From an uncultured Prevotella sp. (GTDB lineage Bacteria > Bacteroidota > Bacteroidia > Bacteroidales > Bacteroidaceae), in NCBI GenBank assembly GCA_900317405.1, contig ONGP01000023.1, positions 1 through 34,216 on the forward strand: DNA of 34,216 nucleotides. The letters run 5' to 3'. This document shows positions 9,070-15,915 of the stretch, in pieces (within the stretch, counting starts at the first letter, position 1; every line of letters begins with the position of its first letter). A program made the position numbers and the translations under genes. The notes beneath the pieces are model-generated. The model saw nothing but the letters and a program-made list of their open reading frames with translations, searched no databases and was not told the DNA's origin.

Positions 9070-9101
9070 TTTGGATTTTAACCCGATTTGCACTATCTTT
9101 G
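9070..9101 (+). promoter_or_regulatory. Bacteroidota-type promoter of the two-component operon
   Basis: TTTG at 9070-9073, a 20-base spacer, then TATCTTTG at 9094-9101 match the Bacteroidota primary sigma consensus (TTTG, about 20 bases, TAnnTTTG). The kinase ATG lies only 9 bases after the -7 element, so the transcript probably has almost no leader. Confidence 0.8.
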
Positions 9102-9110
9102 CACGCGATT

Positions 9111-10406
9111 ATGCATACAAGCAAGTATAAATATGTGTCGATAGTTAGTGTAGTAACAGTTTTGCTGTTGCTTGCATTATATATGTGGATGACTTATCGT
9201 TCTGTAACCAAGGATATTACAGAGCGAGCAGGCAACCAACTTACATGGGCCATGTTTTATGAGAGTTATACTCGTGCAGACATAGTAACTAAAGACGACA
9301 CTCTTAGTTTATCAGAAGCACGAGGCAATATCTCTCTTGCATCATCAGTAGAGGGTATGAACGATGCCTTGAGCAAGGATTACCACTCAGAGATTTCGCT
9401 TGATACAGTTGCATTATACGTAGATTCACTACTTAGTGTGGCAGAAATCAATCGCAATGTTACCATACTCGAGATTGATGCTTCTGGGAATATTATACGA
9501 AAGAACAACGACAACAACACTTCGTGGTCTATATTCACTCATCCAGTAAGCATTCGTAGAGATCAATCCAAAGCAATACAACTTGCGCTAAACAATCCCT
9601 ACCCTGAGTTGGCACAAAAACTTAGTCCGCTATTCCTTCTGAGTGCATTTATCCTTGGTTTCTTTGCCATCATCATTGTGCAATTACTAAGGTTCATTAC
9701 CGAACAAGAACAGATGGCCGCACTACGCAACGACTTCTCGTATGCAATGGTTCACGACATGAAATCGCCGCTTTCATCGATTATTATGGGTGCCCACTTC
9801 CTGCATAGCGGTAAAGTTGACGACAAACCACAGATTAAGGAAAAATACTATACCATCATCGAAGAAGAAGCTGAACACCTGCTAGCTCTTGTCAACAAGC
9901 TGCTTACCATCTCAAAACTAGAAAACAAAAAGCTTATTCTGAACAAGTGGGATATAGATATAGAACCAATAATTGTTGATTTAATCGACAAAGCAAAGGC
10001 AAAAGCAGACAAACCGTTAGAAATAGTAACAGACCTAAAGATTAAAAATGTACTGGCCGATGAGCAATATCTGACCGAGGCCATTGCTAATCTGCTAGAC
10101 AACGCCATCAAATACTCTAAAGATGAGATAAAAATCAAGATTTCATCGATAGATACAGACAAGAATGTACTATTAAAAGTACGCGATAATGGTATTGGTA
10201 TAACCAAAGAGGAGCAGCAGATTATCTTCGACAAGTTTGGTCGGGCTGCTATCCATGAGAAGAATCGCAAAGGTGGCGTATCTGGCTTTGGTTTAGGTTT
10301 GAACTATGTATACCAAGTAATGCAAGCCCATGGTGGCAAGGTTACTGTATCAAGTGAGAAAGACAAATATTCAGAATTTACTCTTTATATCCCCAAGAAC
10401 GTATGA
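9111..10406 (+). CDS. Membrane sensor histidine kinase, RprX-like
   Basis: 431 residues from the ATG at 9111; an upstream in-frame TTG at 9099 lies inside the -7 promoter element and is rejected. TM helix 1 is at residues ~8-26, a ~150-residue periplasmic sensor follows, and TM2 is at ~178-197. The H-box is FSYAMVHDMKSPLSS with phospho-acceptor His215. The ATPase domain has the N-box (NLLDNAIKYS), G1 (DNGIGI) and G2 (GFGLGLNYV). It is an inner-membrane kinase that phosphorylates the response regulator encoded next, whose ATG overlaps this stop (ATGA at 10403-10406). The architecture and partner resemble RprX/RprY of Bacteroides. The stimulus is unknown. Its position just downstream of the receptor cassettes invites a regulatory link, but no sequence evidence ties them. 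Confidence 0.92.
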   Translation: MHTSKYKYVSIVSVVTVLLLLALYMWMTYRSVTKDITERAGNQLTWAMFYESYTRADIVTKDDTLSLSEARGNISLASSVEGMNDALSKDYHSEISLDTVALYVDSLLSVAEINRNVTILEIDASGNIIRKNNDNNTSWSIFTHPVSIRRDQSKAIQLALNNPYPELAQKLSPLFLLSAFILGFFAIIIVQLLRFITEQEQMAALRNDFSYAMVHDMKSPLSSIIMGAHFLHSGKVDDKPQIKEKYYTIIEEEAEHLLALVNKLLTISKLENKKLILNKWDIDIEPIIVDLIDKAKAKADKPLEIVTDLKIKNVLADEQYLTEAIANLLDNAIKYSKDEIKIKISSIDTDKNVLLKVRDNGIGITKEEQQIIFDKFGRAAIHEKNRKGGVSGFGLGLNYVYQVMQAHGGKVTVSSEKDKYSEFTLYIPKNV

Positions 10407-11104
10407 TAAAGTTATTGTTAGTCGAAGACGACGAATCGCTCGCTTACATCGAGAAGACAGGCCTGGAGGACATCATTGGCGGCTATGAGGTCACAACAGC
10501 CAAAAATGGCAAGGAAGGTGTGAAAGCCTGGGAGGAGACGCATCCTGACGTCATTATCTCAGACATCGATATGCCTGTAATGAATGGCTTCGAGATGGTG
10601 GAACGTATTCGTGAAACAGATGGCGATGTAATCATCATCTTCACTTCTGCCCTCACCTCACCAAACGATGTAAAGGCTGGTTATCGCTTAGGCATTAACA
10701 ACTATGTAAAGAAACCATTTGTTCCAGAGGAGCTAGATGCACATATCCAAGCACTTATGAAGATGCGCGGTGGAGCCAAGACTCAAAACGAAACAAATCA
10801 CTATAAACTTGGCAAATATACTTTAGATGCCAATCACGCAACACTTCGAAACGATGAAACGGGCGAAACTCAGACTACGACCCAACGAGAAGCTCAGATT
10901 CTGCAGCTGTTAGCAGAGAACAAGAACAACGTGGTTCGCAGAGAGGCCATCCTCAGTAGATTCTGGAATACAGAAGATGACTACTTCGCATCGAGAAGTC
11001 TCGATGTCTTCATCAACAAACTCAGAAAACTACTTGCTGACGAACCCAAAATTAACTTGAAAACGGTTCGTGGAATAGGATTACAGTTGATTGTAGAGGA
11101 CTAA
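10403..11104 (+). CDS. OmpR-family response regulator, RprY-like
   Basis: 233 residues. The receiver domain (~1-120) has the acidic pair D9-D10, the phospho-acceptor D54 in IISDIDMPVMNG, T81 and K104 in YVKKPF. The winged-helix DNA-binding domain (~135-233) has the OmpR pattern TQREAQILQLLAENKNNVVRREAIL, SRSLDVFINKLRKLL and the ending VRGIGLQLIVED. It is a cytoplasmic transcription factor activated by the adjoining kinase. The 4-base ATGA overlap implies translational coupling. It ends in a 4-base convergent overlap with the minus-strand gene at 11101. Target promoters cannot be identified from this window. Confidence 0.94.
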   Translation: MIKLLLVEDDESLAYIEKTGLEDIIGGYEVTTAKNGKEGVKAWEETHPDVIISDIDMPVMNGFEMVERIRETDGDVIIIFTSALTSPNDVKAGYRLGINNYVKKPFVPEELDAHIQALMKMRGGAKTQNETNHYKLGKYTLDANHATLRNDETGETQTTTQREAQILQLLAENKNNVVRREAILSRFWNTEDDYFASRSLDVFINKLRKLLADEPKINLKTVRGIGLQLIVED

Positions 11105-11898
11105 TCGATAGGTTTGTAAGGCTCCATACTGTTAATGGCAAAATAGCCACCAACCCCCATCATAGGAACAGCAACCAAGAAAGCCCATCCACTAGATGGA
11201 AGGCCAACCAAACACAGCATGACTATCCAAAATACCACATCGCCTATTATAATAGGTATAATACTGCGAGTGTATTCAAACAACGCAGCCTCAAATAGAG
11301 CTATGGCAAAAGCTGGCGTCATAAGACTAGGCATCCCTTCTATCAGACTAAAAAGAGACATAATCATCGCAAATATATAAACAACAGGAAATGGCCGATG
11401 TTTCCATTCCAATATCTCACGGAGCACAGCACCATAAATTACCAGGTTAGCAGTAGCTTCGACAAAAAGCAAAATTAAGATGGTAAAAATAGGATGTTGA
11501 CGCATCCACGAATAAGATTCCATAACAAATCCATCACTTTCTCCGTTAGAAATGGACTTATCAAGAAGCATCCAATAAAACACAGCTAGACCTATCATGG
11601 CAACAATCGTACCAACGACAACCTTCAACCCAACCTTCTTGGGAGATTTTGGTATACGACCAATCGTATAACTTGCAAAACCTAACTTTAAGAACACCCA
11701 TTGCAGGACGACACATAATATAATAATGAATACAGAACCAACTACCACCATATAAGTCATAGAAGAGGTAGTTCCAACCTTATCACCATTAAAACCATCG
11801 ATGAAACCAGCAACAAATCCTGCTGTCGCGCCACCTACGAATACCACACCAAGTGTGATACCCAACGCCAAAAGTAGATACATCATTGCCTTCTTCAT
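11101..11898 (-). CDS. Multi-pass membrane protein, degenerate CPBP (Abi/CAAX-protease-like) family member
   Basis: 265 residues with about seven hydrophobic segments, so it is an integral inner-membrane protein. The stretch ANLVIYGAVLREIL at 150-163 has the shape of the CPBP signature EExxxRGxLxRxL, but A150-N151 replace the Glu pair and Tyr155 replaces the Arg. The second motif FxxxH appears as F183-S-L-I-E187, so the His is also lost. The following helices (FAIALFEAALFEYTRSIIPII) resemble the rest of the CPBP core. I infer a catalytically dead relative; the homology itself is by pattern only. It has its own TACCTTTG promoter about 27 bases upstream. Its function is unknown. Confidence 0.75.
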   Translation of the reverse strand: MKKAMMYLLLALGITLGVVFVGGATAGFVAGFIDGFNGDKVGTTSSMTYMVVVGSVFIIILCVVLQWVFLKLGFASYTIGRIPKSPKKVGLKVVVGTIVAMIGLAVFYWMLLDKSISNGESDGFVMESYSWMRQHPIFTILILLFVEATANLVIYGAVLREILEWKHRPFPVVYIFAMIMSLFSLIEGMPSLMTPAFAIALFEAALFEYTRSIIPIIIGDVVFWIVMLCLVGLPSSGWAFLVAVPMMGVGGYFAINSMEPYKPID

Positions 11899-11925
11899 CG
11901 CCTTTGTATATTATTATATCAAGTG

Positions 11926-11933
11926 CAAAGGTA
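11926..11933 (-). promoter_or_regulatory. Promoter -7 element of the CPBP-like gene
   Basis: The minus strand reads TACCTTTG at 11933-11926, a perfect TAnnTTTG. The ATG at 11898 is 27 bases downstream. No clear TTTG is seen at the -33 position, so the promoter is supported by one element only. Confidence 0.6.
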
Positions 11934-11977
11934 CGATGAATTTCTTAAAATAAGATAAAATAATATGTTATCTTTAG

Positions 11978-11992
11978 GTTAAATCTTTTAAC
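11978..11992 (-). terminator. AT-rich inverted repeat directly after glsB (weak terminator candidate)
   Basis: GTTAAA and TTTAAC arms flank 3 bases immediately after the glsB stop codon. A second AT-rich inverted repeat (AAGATAA at 11952-11958 with TTATCTT at 11968-11974) follows. Both are short and A/T only, so termination is a guess from position. Confidence 0.3.
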
Positions 11993-12982
11993 TTACTTTT
12001 CTTTATAGATCACCTTATTGGCTCCACTGGTAATTTTCAACGCCTCAGGATGCTCCTTGATAAACGAGTCGATATGACGAACACGCTTATCTTCTAGGAT
12101 TTCATCTACAGCAATCAGAATACCCGTCTCTTCAACATCACCGAAGCCATAGTTGATAGCTGTACCAAACAACTTCATGGTTGGCGAAAGACTCATATAG
12201 GCATTAACCAGTGGTGGGATATTATAGCCCAACTTACGGATTTCACCATTAAGTACACGATAATCGTCCTTGAATGATTTTCCACCGAACAGAGCTTCCA
12301 ATTCCTTTGGATCAGTTTCCAATTCTAGCGGTTTCATCGGTATAATCAGTTTCTCCTTGTCATCAAAGTGCTTCTTAAGGAAGTAGAGTATCATATCGCG
12401 ACCTTTACGGATATACGATGGATACATTGTCATCTTACCAAAGAAATACTTAACGTTTGGTTTGATAACCGTCAGAGCACCAAGTCCATCCCAAAGGTTA
12501 TCGAGAGCAAACAGACTCTTGGCACCCATACGAGAACTCTGATAAGGTAGAGAAACGAAAGAACGACCGAGTTCAATGGTCCAAGGTGCATAATCCTTAA
12601 TGAACCTATCAGAGAAGTGGAACATATGGCTAGTTGCCAGAATAGGCTGCCCCTTTTCATCATACTCCCAATCTGTACCCAGTAGATATCGATAGCCACC
12701 AATAATCTCTTCTGCTTCAGGATTCCATACTATCAGCTGCTTATAGCAGTTTTCACATATATCGAATTCATCGATATCCATATCCTTGCCAGTACCTCCA
12801 CCAGCCTCGCGGAAAGCAATCTCGCGAAGACGTCCTATCTCCTTCATAACATTAGGAGCATTGTGAGCCGTAATAACATATATCTCATTATGACTCTTGT
12901 TCGTCATACGAAGCTGGCGCTCTGGAGTCAATTCGCTTTTAAGCACCTCTTTGGCTATAGGCTGGATAATTTCCTGTTCCAT
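11993..12982 (-). CDS. glsB: Glycine-lipid N-acyltransferase, GNAT/hemolysin-like (GlsB)
   Basis: 329 residues. The protein belongs to the OlsB/hemolysin-like acyltransferase group with a GNAT fold: IGRLREIAFREAGGGTGKDMDIDEFD near the N-terminus, EEIIGGYRYLLG at the acyl-donor core, and IELGRSFVSLPYQ next. In Bacteroides, GlsB joins a 3-hydroxy-fatty acyl group from ACP to glycine, the first step of glycine-lipid synthesis. The OlsB homologue does the same with ornithine, so the amino-acid substrate here is inferred from the phylum. It lies 19 bases downstream of the acyltransferase gene glsA and has no promoter of its own, so the two form one minus-strand operon. It acts at the cytoplasmic face of the membrane. 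Confidence 0.87.
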   Translation of the reverse strand: MEQEIIQPIAKEVLKSELTPERQLRMTNKSHNEIYVITAHNAPNVMKEIGRLREIAFREAGGGTGKDMDIDEFDICENCYKQLIVWNPEAEEIIGGYRYLLGTDWEYDEKGQPILATSHMFHFSDRFIKDYAPWTIELGRSFVSLPYQSSRMGAKSLFALDNLWDGLGALTVIKPNVKYFFGKMTMYPSYIRKGRDMILYFLKKHFDDKEKLIIPMKPLELETDPKELEALFGGKSFKDDYRVLNGEIRKLGYNIPPLVNAYMSLSPTMKLFGTAINYGFGDVEETGILIAVDEILEDKRVRHIDSFIKEHPEALKITSGANKVIYKEK

Positions 12983-13001
12983 TCTCTCTATCTTAAAAAG
13001 T

Positions 13002-13826
13002 TTATAGTTTATAGACCTGTTCTCTTACAAATTCCGCCCATTCCATCGGAGTTTTTGACTTGTCAAACGTCTGCCAAGGAATAGGTTTTCCTATCTTCAC
13101 CTCGAAGGTTTTGTGTACATTTTTATACATTTCATCGACAAGAAACAGCATTGCCAAATTAAAAGGCAAATGTTTATCGCTGAAGTTAGCCAACCGATAG
13201 AAGAACTTACTGTTTTCGCCACTAAAGTGGATGGGCACAACATCACGCTGATATTCTACACTCTTAGAAATGAAAGTCTTCTTCCAAGGTATATCCTGGA
13301 TAACACCATTCTTCTTACGAGAGCAGATACCTGCAGGAAACATCAACATATGATGATCGCTCTTAAATCCGGCCTCAACCATCGCAGGAAAATTGCGACT
13401 CTGATTACCGGTCTTGTTGATAGGAATACACAATGGAGCTAATCCTGGCAGGTTCATCAACAAATCGTTTACCAGATAACGAAAACGACCATCATAGAAT
13501 CTGCCGATAATGGCACCAAGTGCCACTCCGTCTTCACCACCAAGCGGATGATTACTTACAAAAGTATATAGCTTGCCATCGTTAGGATCAGGAAGATTCT
13601 CCTTGCCAACGATGTTCAGTGTCATATCCAAGTACTTTACGCATTCCTCAAGCCACTCCACACCAGTTTTATCACGACTTTCCCAGAGGAAAGCGTTCAC
13701 CTGGTCTTGATGAGCTATCTTTTTTAGCCAGCTCACCAAAGGACAAGGCACAAATTTAGCCTTTGCGCCCATCTTACTTTTGAGGATCTGATCGATGTCG
13801 ATCGTATGCTCTGTAACTGTTGTCAT
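13002..13826 (-). CDS. glsA: Lysophospholipid-type O-acyltransferase of glycine-lipid synthesis (GlsA)
   Basis: 274 residues from the ATG at 13826. A longer reading with 13 extra codons is possible, but it would start inside the -7 promoter element, and the chosen ATG has an AGGAGA ribosome site 3 bases upstream. The acyltransferase block I motif HxxxxxD/NHPxGGxD is seen as SNHPLGGEDG with His93 and Asp99. LCIPINKTGNQSR and MFPAGICSR are further acyltransferase motifs. In Bacteroides, GlsA adds the second fatty acid to the hydroxyl of N-acyl glycine; the related OlsA does this for ornithine lipids. It is first in the operon with glsB. Confidence 0.87.
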   Translation of the reverse strand: MTTVTEHTIDIDQILKSKMGAKAKFVPCPLVSWLKKIAHQDQVNAFLWESRDKTGVEWLEECVKYLDMTLNIVGKENLPDPNDGKLYTFVSNHPLGGEDGVALGAIIGRFYDGRFRYLVNDLLMNLPGLAPLCIPINKTGNQSRNFPAMVEAGFKSDHHMLMFPAGICSRKKNGVIQDIPWKKTFISKSVEYQRDVVPIHFSGENSKFFYRLANFSDKHLPFNLAMLFLVDEMYKNVHKTFEVKIGKPIPWQTFDKSKTPMEWAEFVREQVYKL

Positions 13827-13851
13827 TTCTCTCCTATGCACTAACAAGTTG

Positions 13852-13885
13852 CAAAAATAGCACATTTCTTTGAATAATGAGCAAA
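13852..13885 (-). promoter_or_regulatory. Promoter of the glsA-glsB operon
   Basis: The minus strand reads TATTTTTG (13859-13852), a TAnnTTTG match, with TTTG at 13885-13882, 22 bases upstream. The glsA ATG follows 25 bases after the -7 element. The spacing is slightly long. Confidence 0.65.
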
Positions 13886-13970
13886 AATTGAAGAAAAAAC
13901 TTTGTTTTTAAATGTATTTAGGACTGAAGAGGGCTTTTAATCATCAAAAAAAGGTTAAAAATAAAAAAAA

Positions 13971-14000
13971 GTGGGGAATTGTGGTGTAAAGTGGGGAAAA
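13971..14000 (+). promoter_or_regulatory. Triple TGGGG/TGGTG boxes, probable MraZ operator
   Basis: Three boxes, TGGGG at 13972-13976, TGGTG at 13982-13986 and TGGGG at 13992-13996, lie at an exact 10-base period with 5-base spacers. In Escherichia coli, MraZ binds TGGGN repeats with 5-base spacers in front of its own gene. The boxes sit where the -33 region of the mraZ promoter should be, so MraZ binding would repress the whole cluster. An A-rich tract (13944-13970) precedes them and may act as an UP-like element. Confidence 0.8.
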
Positions 14001-14005
14001 TTCAC

Positions 14006-14013
14006 TAACTTTG
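14006..14013 (+). promoter_or_regulatory. Promoter -7 element of the dcw cluster
   Basis: TAACTTTG matches TAnnTTTG, 28 bases before the mraZ ATG. No TTTG is present at -33; that place is filled by the TGGGG boxes. Confidence 0.75.
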
Positions 14014-14041
14014 CGGCAAATTTATTATTAAATAGGTACGT

Positions 14042-14497
14042 ATGCGTTTTATAGGTAATATAGAGGCAAAAACAGACGCTAAGGGAAGAGCCTTCCTGCC
14101 GGCCGTTTTTCGCAAGGTGCTACAGGCATCTGGCGAGGAAGGCTTGGTGCTTAGAAAGGATGTCTTCCAGAACTGTTTGGTACTCTATCCTGAAAGCGTA
14201 TGGAATGAGCGACTAGACCTACTGAAGTCGCAGCTACGCCCCTGGATGCATACACATCAGCAGATTTTCCGCCAATTCGTATCCGAGGCGGAAGTGGTTG
14301 CACTCGATGGCAACGGACGATTCCTTATACCTAAGCGACTTATGAAAGTGGCTGGGATAGAACAGGATATTCAGTTTATCGGCATGGACAACACCATCGA
14401 AATCTGGGCACCAGAGAAATTAAAGCAGACCCTGAAGAGCGAAGAGGAATTCGGTATCGAATTTGAGAACATCATGAACATCAGCGATAATCTATGA
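14042..14497 (+). CDS. mraZ: MraZ, transcriptional regulator of the dcw cluster
   Basis: 151 residues, the usual length for MraZ. It contains two SpoVT/AbrB-like halves: MRFIGNIEAKTDAKGRAFLPAVFR at the start and VVALDGNGRFLIPKRLMKVAGI at ~85-108. MraZ proteins form rings that bind TGGGN direct repeats upstream of their own gene and repress the division/cell-wall operon; matching boxes lie 45-70 bases upstream here. It is the first gene of the cluster. Its stop overlaps the rsmH start (ATGA at 14494-14497), so the two are translationally coupled. Identification is firm. Confidence 0.97.
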   Translation: MRFIGNIEAKTDAKGRAFLPAVFRKVLQASGEEGLVLRKDVFQNCLVLYPESVWNERLDLLKSQLRPWMHTHQQIFRQFVSEAEVVALDGNGRFLIPKRLMKVAGIEQDIQFIGMDNTIEIWAPEKLKQTLKSEEEFGIEFENIMNISDNL

Positions 14498-15408
14498 TTA
14501 ATACCGCCGAGACATATCACGTACCAGTGCTACTCAACGAGAGCATAGACGGACTTGACATCAAGTCTGACGGCATATATATTGACGTCACTTTCGGAGG
14601 CGGAGGACATAGCAAGGAGATACTGCGGAGACTTGGTAAAAAAGGCCATTTATATAGTTTCGACCAGGATCCAGATGCAGAAAAGAACATCGTTAATGAC
14701 AATCGCTTCACATTCGTGAGAAGCAACTTCAGATACCTAAAGAACTGGATGCGTTACTATGGCGTAGACCATATAGACGGTCTTTTGGCCGACCTGGGAG
14801 TTTCGAGCCACCACTTTGACGATGAAACACGCGGATTCTCATTCCGTTTCGACGCTCCGTTAGACATGAGAATGAACAAGCGAGCAGGAACAACTGCTGC
14901 TGAGATACTTAACAACTACAACGAAGAGCAGTTGGCCGACATCTTCTACATATATGGTGAGTTGAAGAATGCAAGAAAGATTGCAGCCACAATTTCTAAG
15001 GCTCGTAATGAGAAAAGAATAGAGACCACAGATGATTTTCTACACGTGACAGAAAAACTTTTCCAACGTGAGAGAGAAAAAAAAGAGATGGCCAAAATGT
15101 TCCAAGCGCTCCGCATAGAAGTAAACCACGAAATGGATGCACTTAAGGAAATGCTGAACGGCGCCAAAGATTTGCTTTGCGAAGGTGGACGTCTCTCAGT
15201 CATAACCTACCACTCGCTTGAAGACCGCATTGTAAAGAATATGATGAAGGCTGGTAATGTGGAAGGTAAAATAAAACAAGACTTCTTCGGACGCATCGAA
15301 GCCCCATTCCGTCTGATTAACAACAAGGTAATAGTACCTAGCGACGAGGAACAGCAACAAAACCCACGAAGCAGAAGTGCAAAACTGAGAGTGGCTGAAA
15401 AGATTTAG
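14494..15408 (+). CDS. rsmH: 16S rRNA (cytosine-1402-N4)-methyltransferase RsmH (MraW)
   Basis: 304 residues, normal for the family. The SAM-binding motif is in IDVTFGGGGHSKEIL at ~29-43. GLLADLGVSSHHFD (~96-109), GFSFRFDAPLDMRMN and LSVITYHSLEDRIVK (~230-244) are hallmark RsmH segments. It methylates N4 of C1402 in the ribosomal P site of 16S rRNA using S-adenosylmethionine. It starts within the mraZ stop codon, and mraZ-rsmH is the standard beginning of dcw clusters. The ftsL-like gene follows after 9 bases. Confidence 0.97.
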   Translation: MINTAETYHVPVLLNESIDGLDIKSDGIYIDVTFGGGGHSKEILRRLGKKGHLYSFDQDPDAEKNIVNDNRFTFVRSNFRYLKNWMRYYGVDHIDGLLADLGVSSHHFDDETRGFSFRFDAPLDMRMNKRAGTTAAEILNNYNEEQLADIFYIYGELKNARKIAATISKARNEKRIETTDDFLHVTEKLFQREREKKEMAKMFQALRIEVNHEMDALKEMLNGAKDLLCEGGRLSVITYHSLEDRIVKNMMKAGNVEGKIKQDFFGRIEAPFRLINNKVIVPSDEEQQQNPRSRSAKLRVAEKI

Positions 15409-15417
15409 AGAAAGAAG

Positions 15418-15909
15418 ATGGAGAAGAACGACGACATAGAATTGGAGATGCAGGAGATTATCGAGGAGCAGCCCGCGATACAGGAAGAGGTAAGTCTGAA
15501 AGAAGAGGCCTCCGAGATGAAAGAGCATGCCAAGAAAACTATCCAGAAGATCAAAGAGAAGGTTAAGGAGGAGGACACTCGTCCAACATCATCTTTGAAT
15601 CTCAGAACCATTCTTGGTGGTGATTTCCTTACTGCAGAGATGGTGCGCAAGCAGATTTGGCTGGTTGTGCTCATGGTGTTCTTTACCATCATCTATGTAG
15701 CCTCAAGATATCAGTGCCAGCAAGACCTGATAGCTATAGACAAACTGGAGAAGGAATTGCTTGACGCAAAATACAAAGCTCTATCCAGTTCAAGTACCCT
15801 GACAGAGATGTGCCGCGAGAGTCATGTGCTCGACGCACTGAAACAGAACAGAGATTCGCTGCTCCACATATCGGACCAGCCACCATATATAATTAATGTA
15901 CCAGAATAA
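15418..15909 (+). CDS. ftsL: FtsL-like cell division protein (Bacteroidota type)
   Basis: 163 residues, longer than typical FtsL because of an ~80-residue cytoplasmic N-terminal part rich in Glu and Lys and likely helical. The conserved LRTILGGDFLT lies just before the membrane. One TM segment is at ~81-100 (IWLVVLMVFFTIIYVAS), then a periplasmic coiled-coil-like helix (DLIAIDKLEKELLDAKYKAL) of ~60 residues. By position between rsmH and ftsI and by topology it is FtsL, which with FtsB-like and FtsQ proteins links the Z-ring to the septal synthase. Sequence similarity of FtsL across phyla is very low, so the call rests on context and topology. Confidence 0.85.
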   Translation: MEKNDDIELEMQEIIEEQPAIQEEVSLKEEASEMKEHAKKTIQKIKEKVKEEDTRPTSSLNLRTILGGDFLTAEMVRKQIWLVVLMVFFTIIYVASRYQCQQDLIAIDKLEKELLDAKYKALSSSSTLTEMCRESHVLDALKQNRDSLLHISDQPPYIINVPE

Positions 15910-15915
15910 ACAGAG

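Noticed and set aside
9099-9110. TTG at 9099 as the kinase start codon
   Set aside because: It falls inside the -7 promoter element, so it could not be transcribed from that promoter; ATG at 9111 is used.
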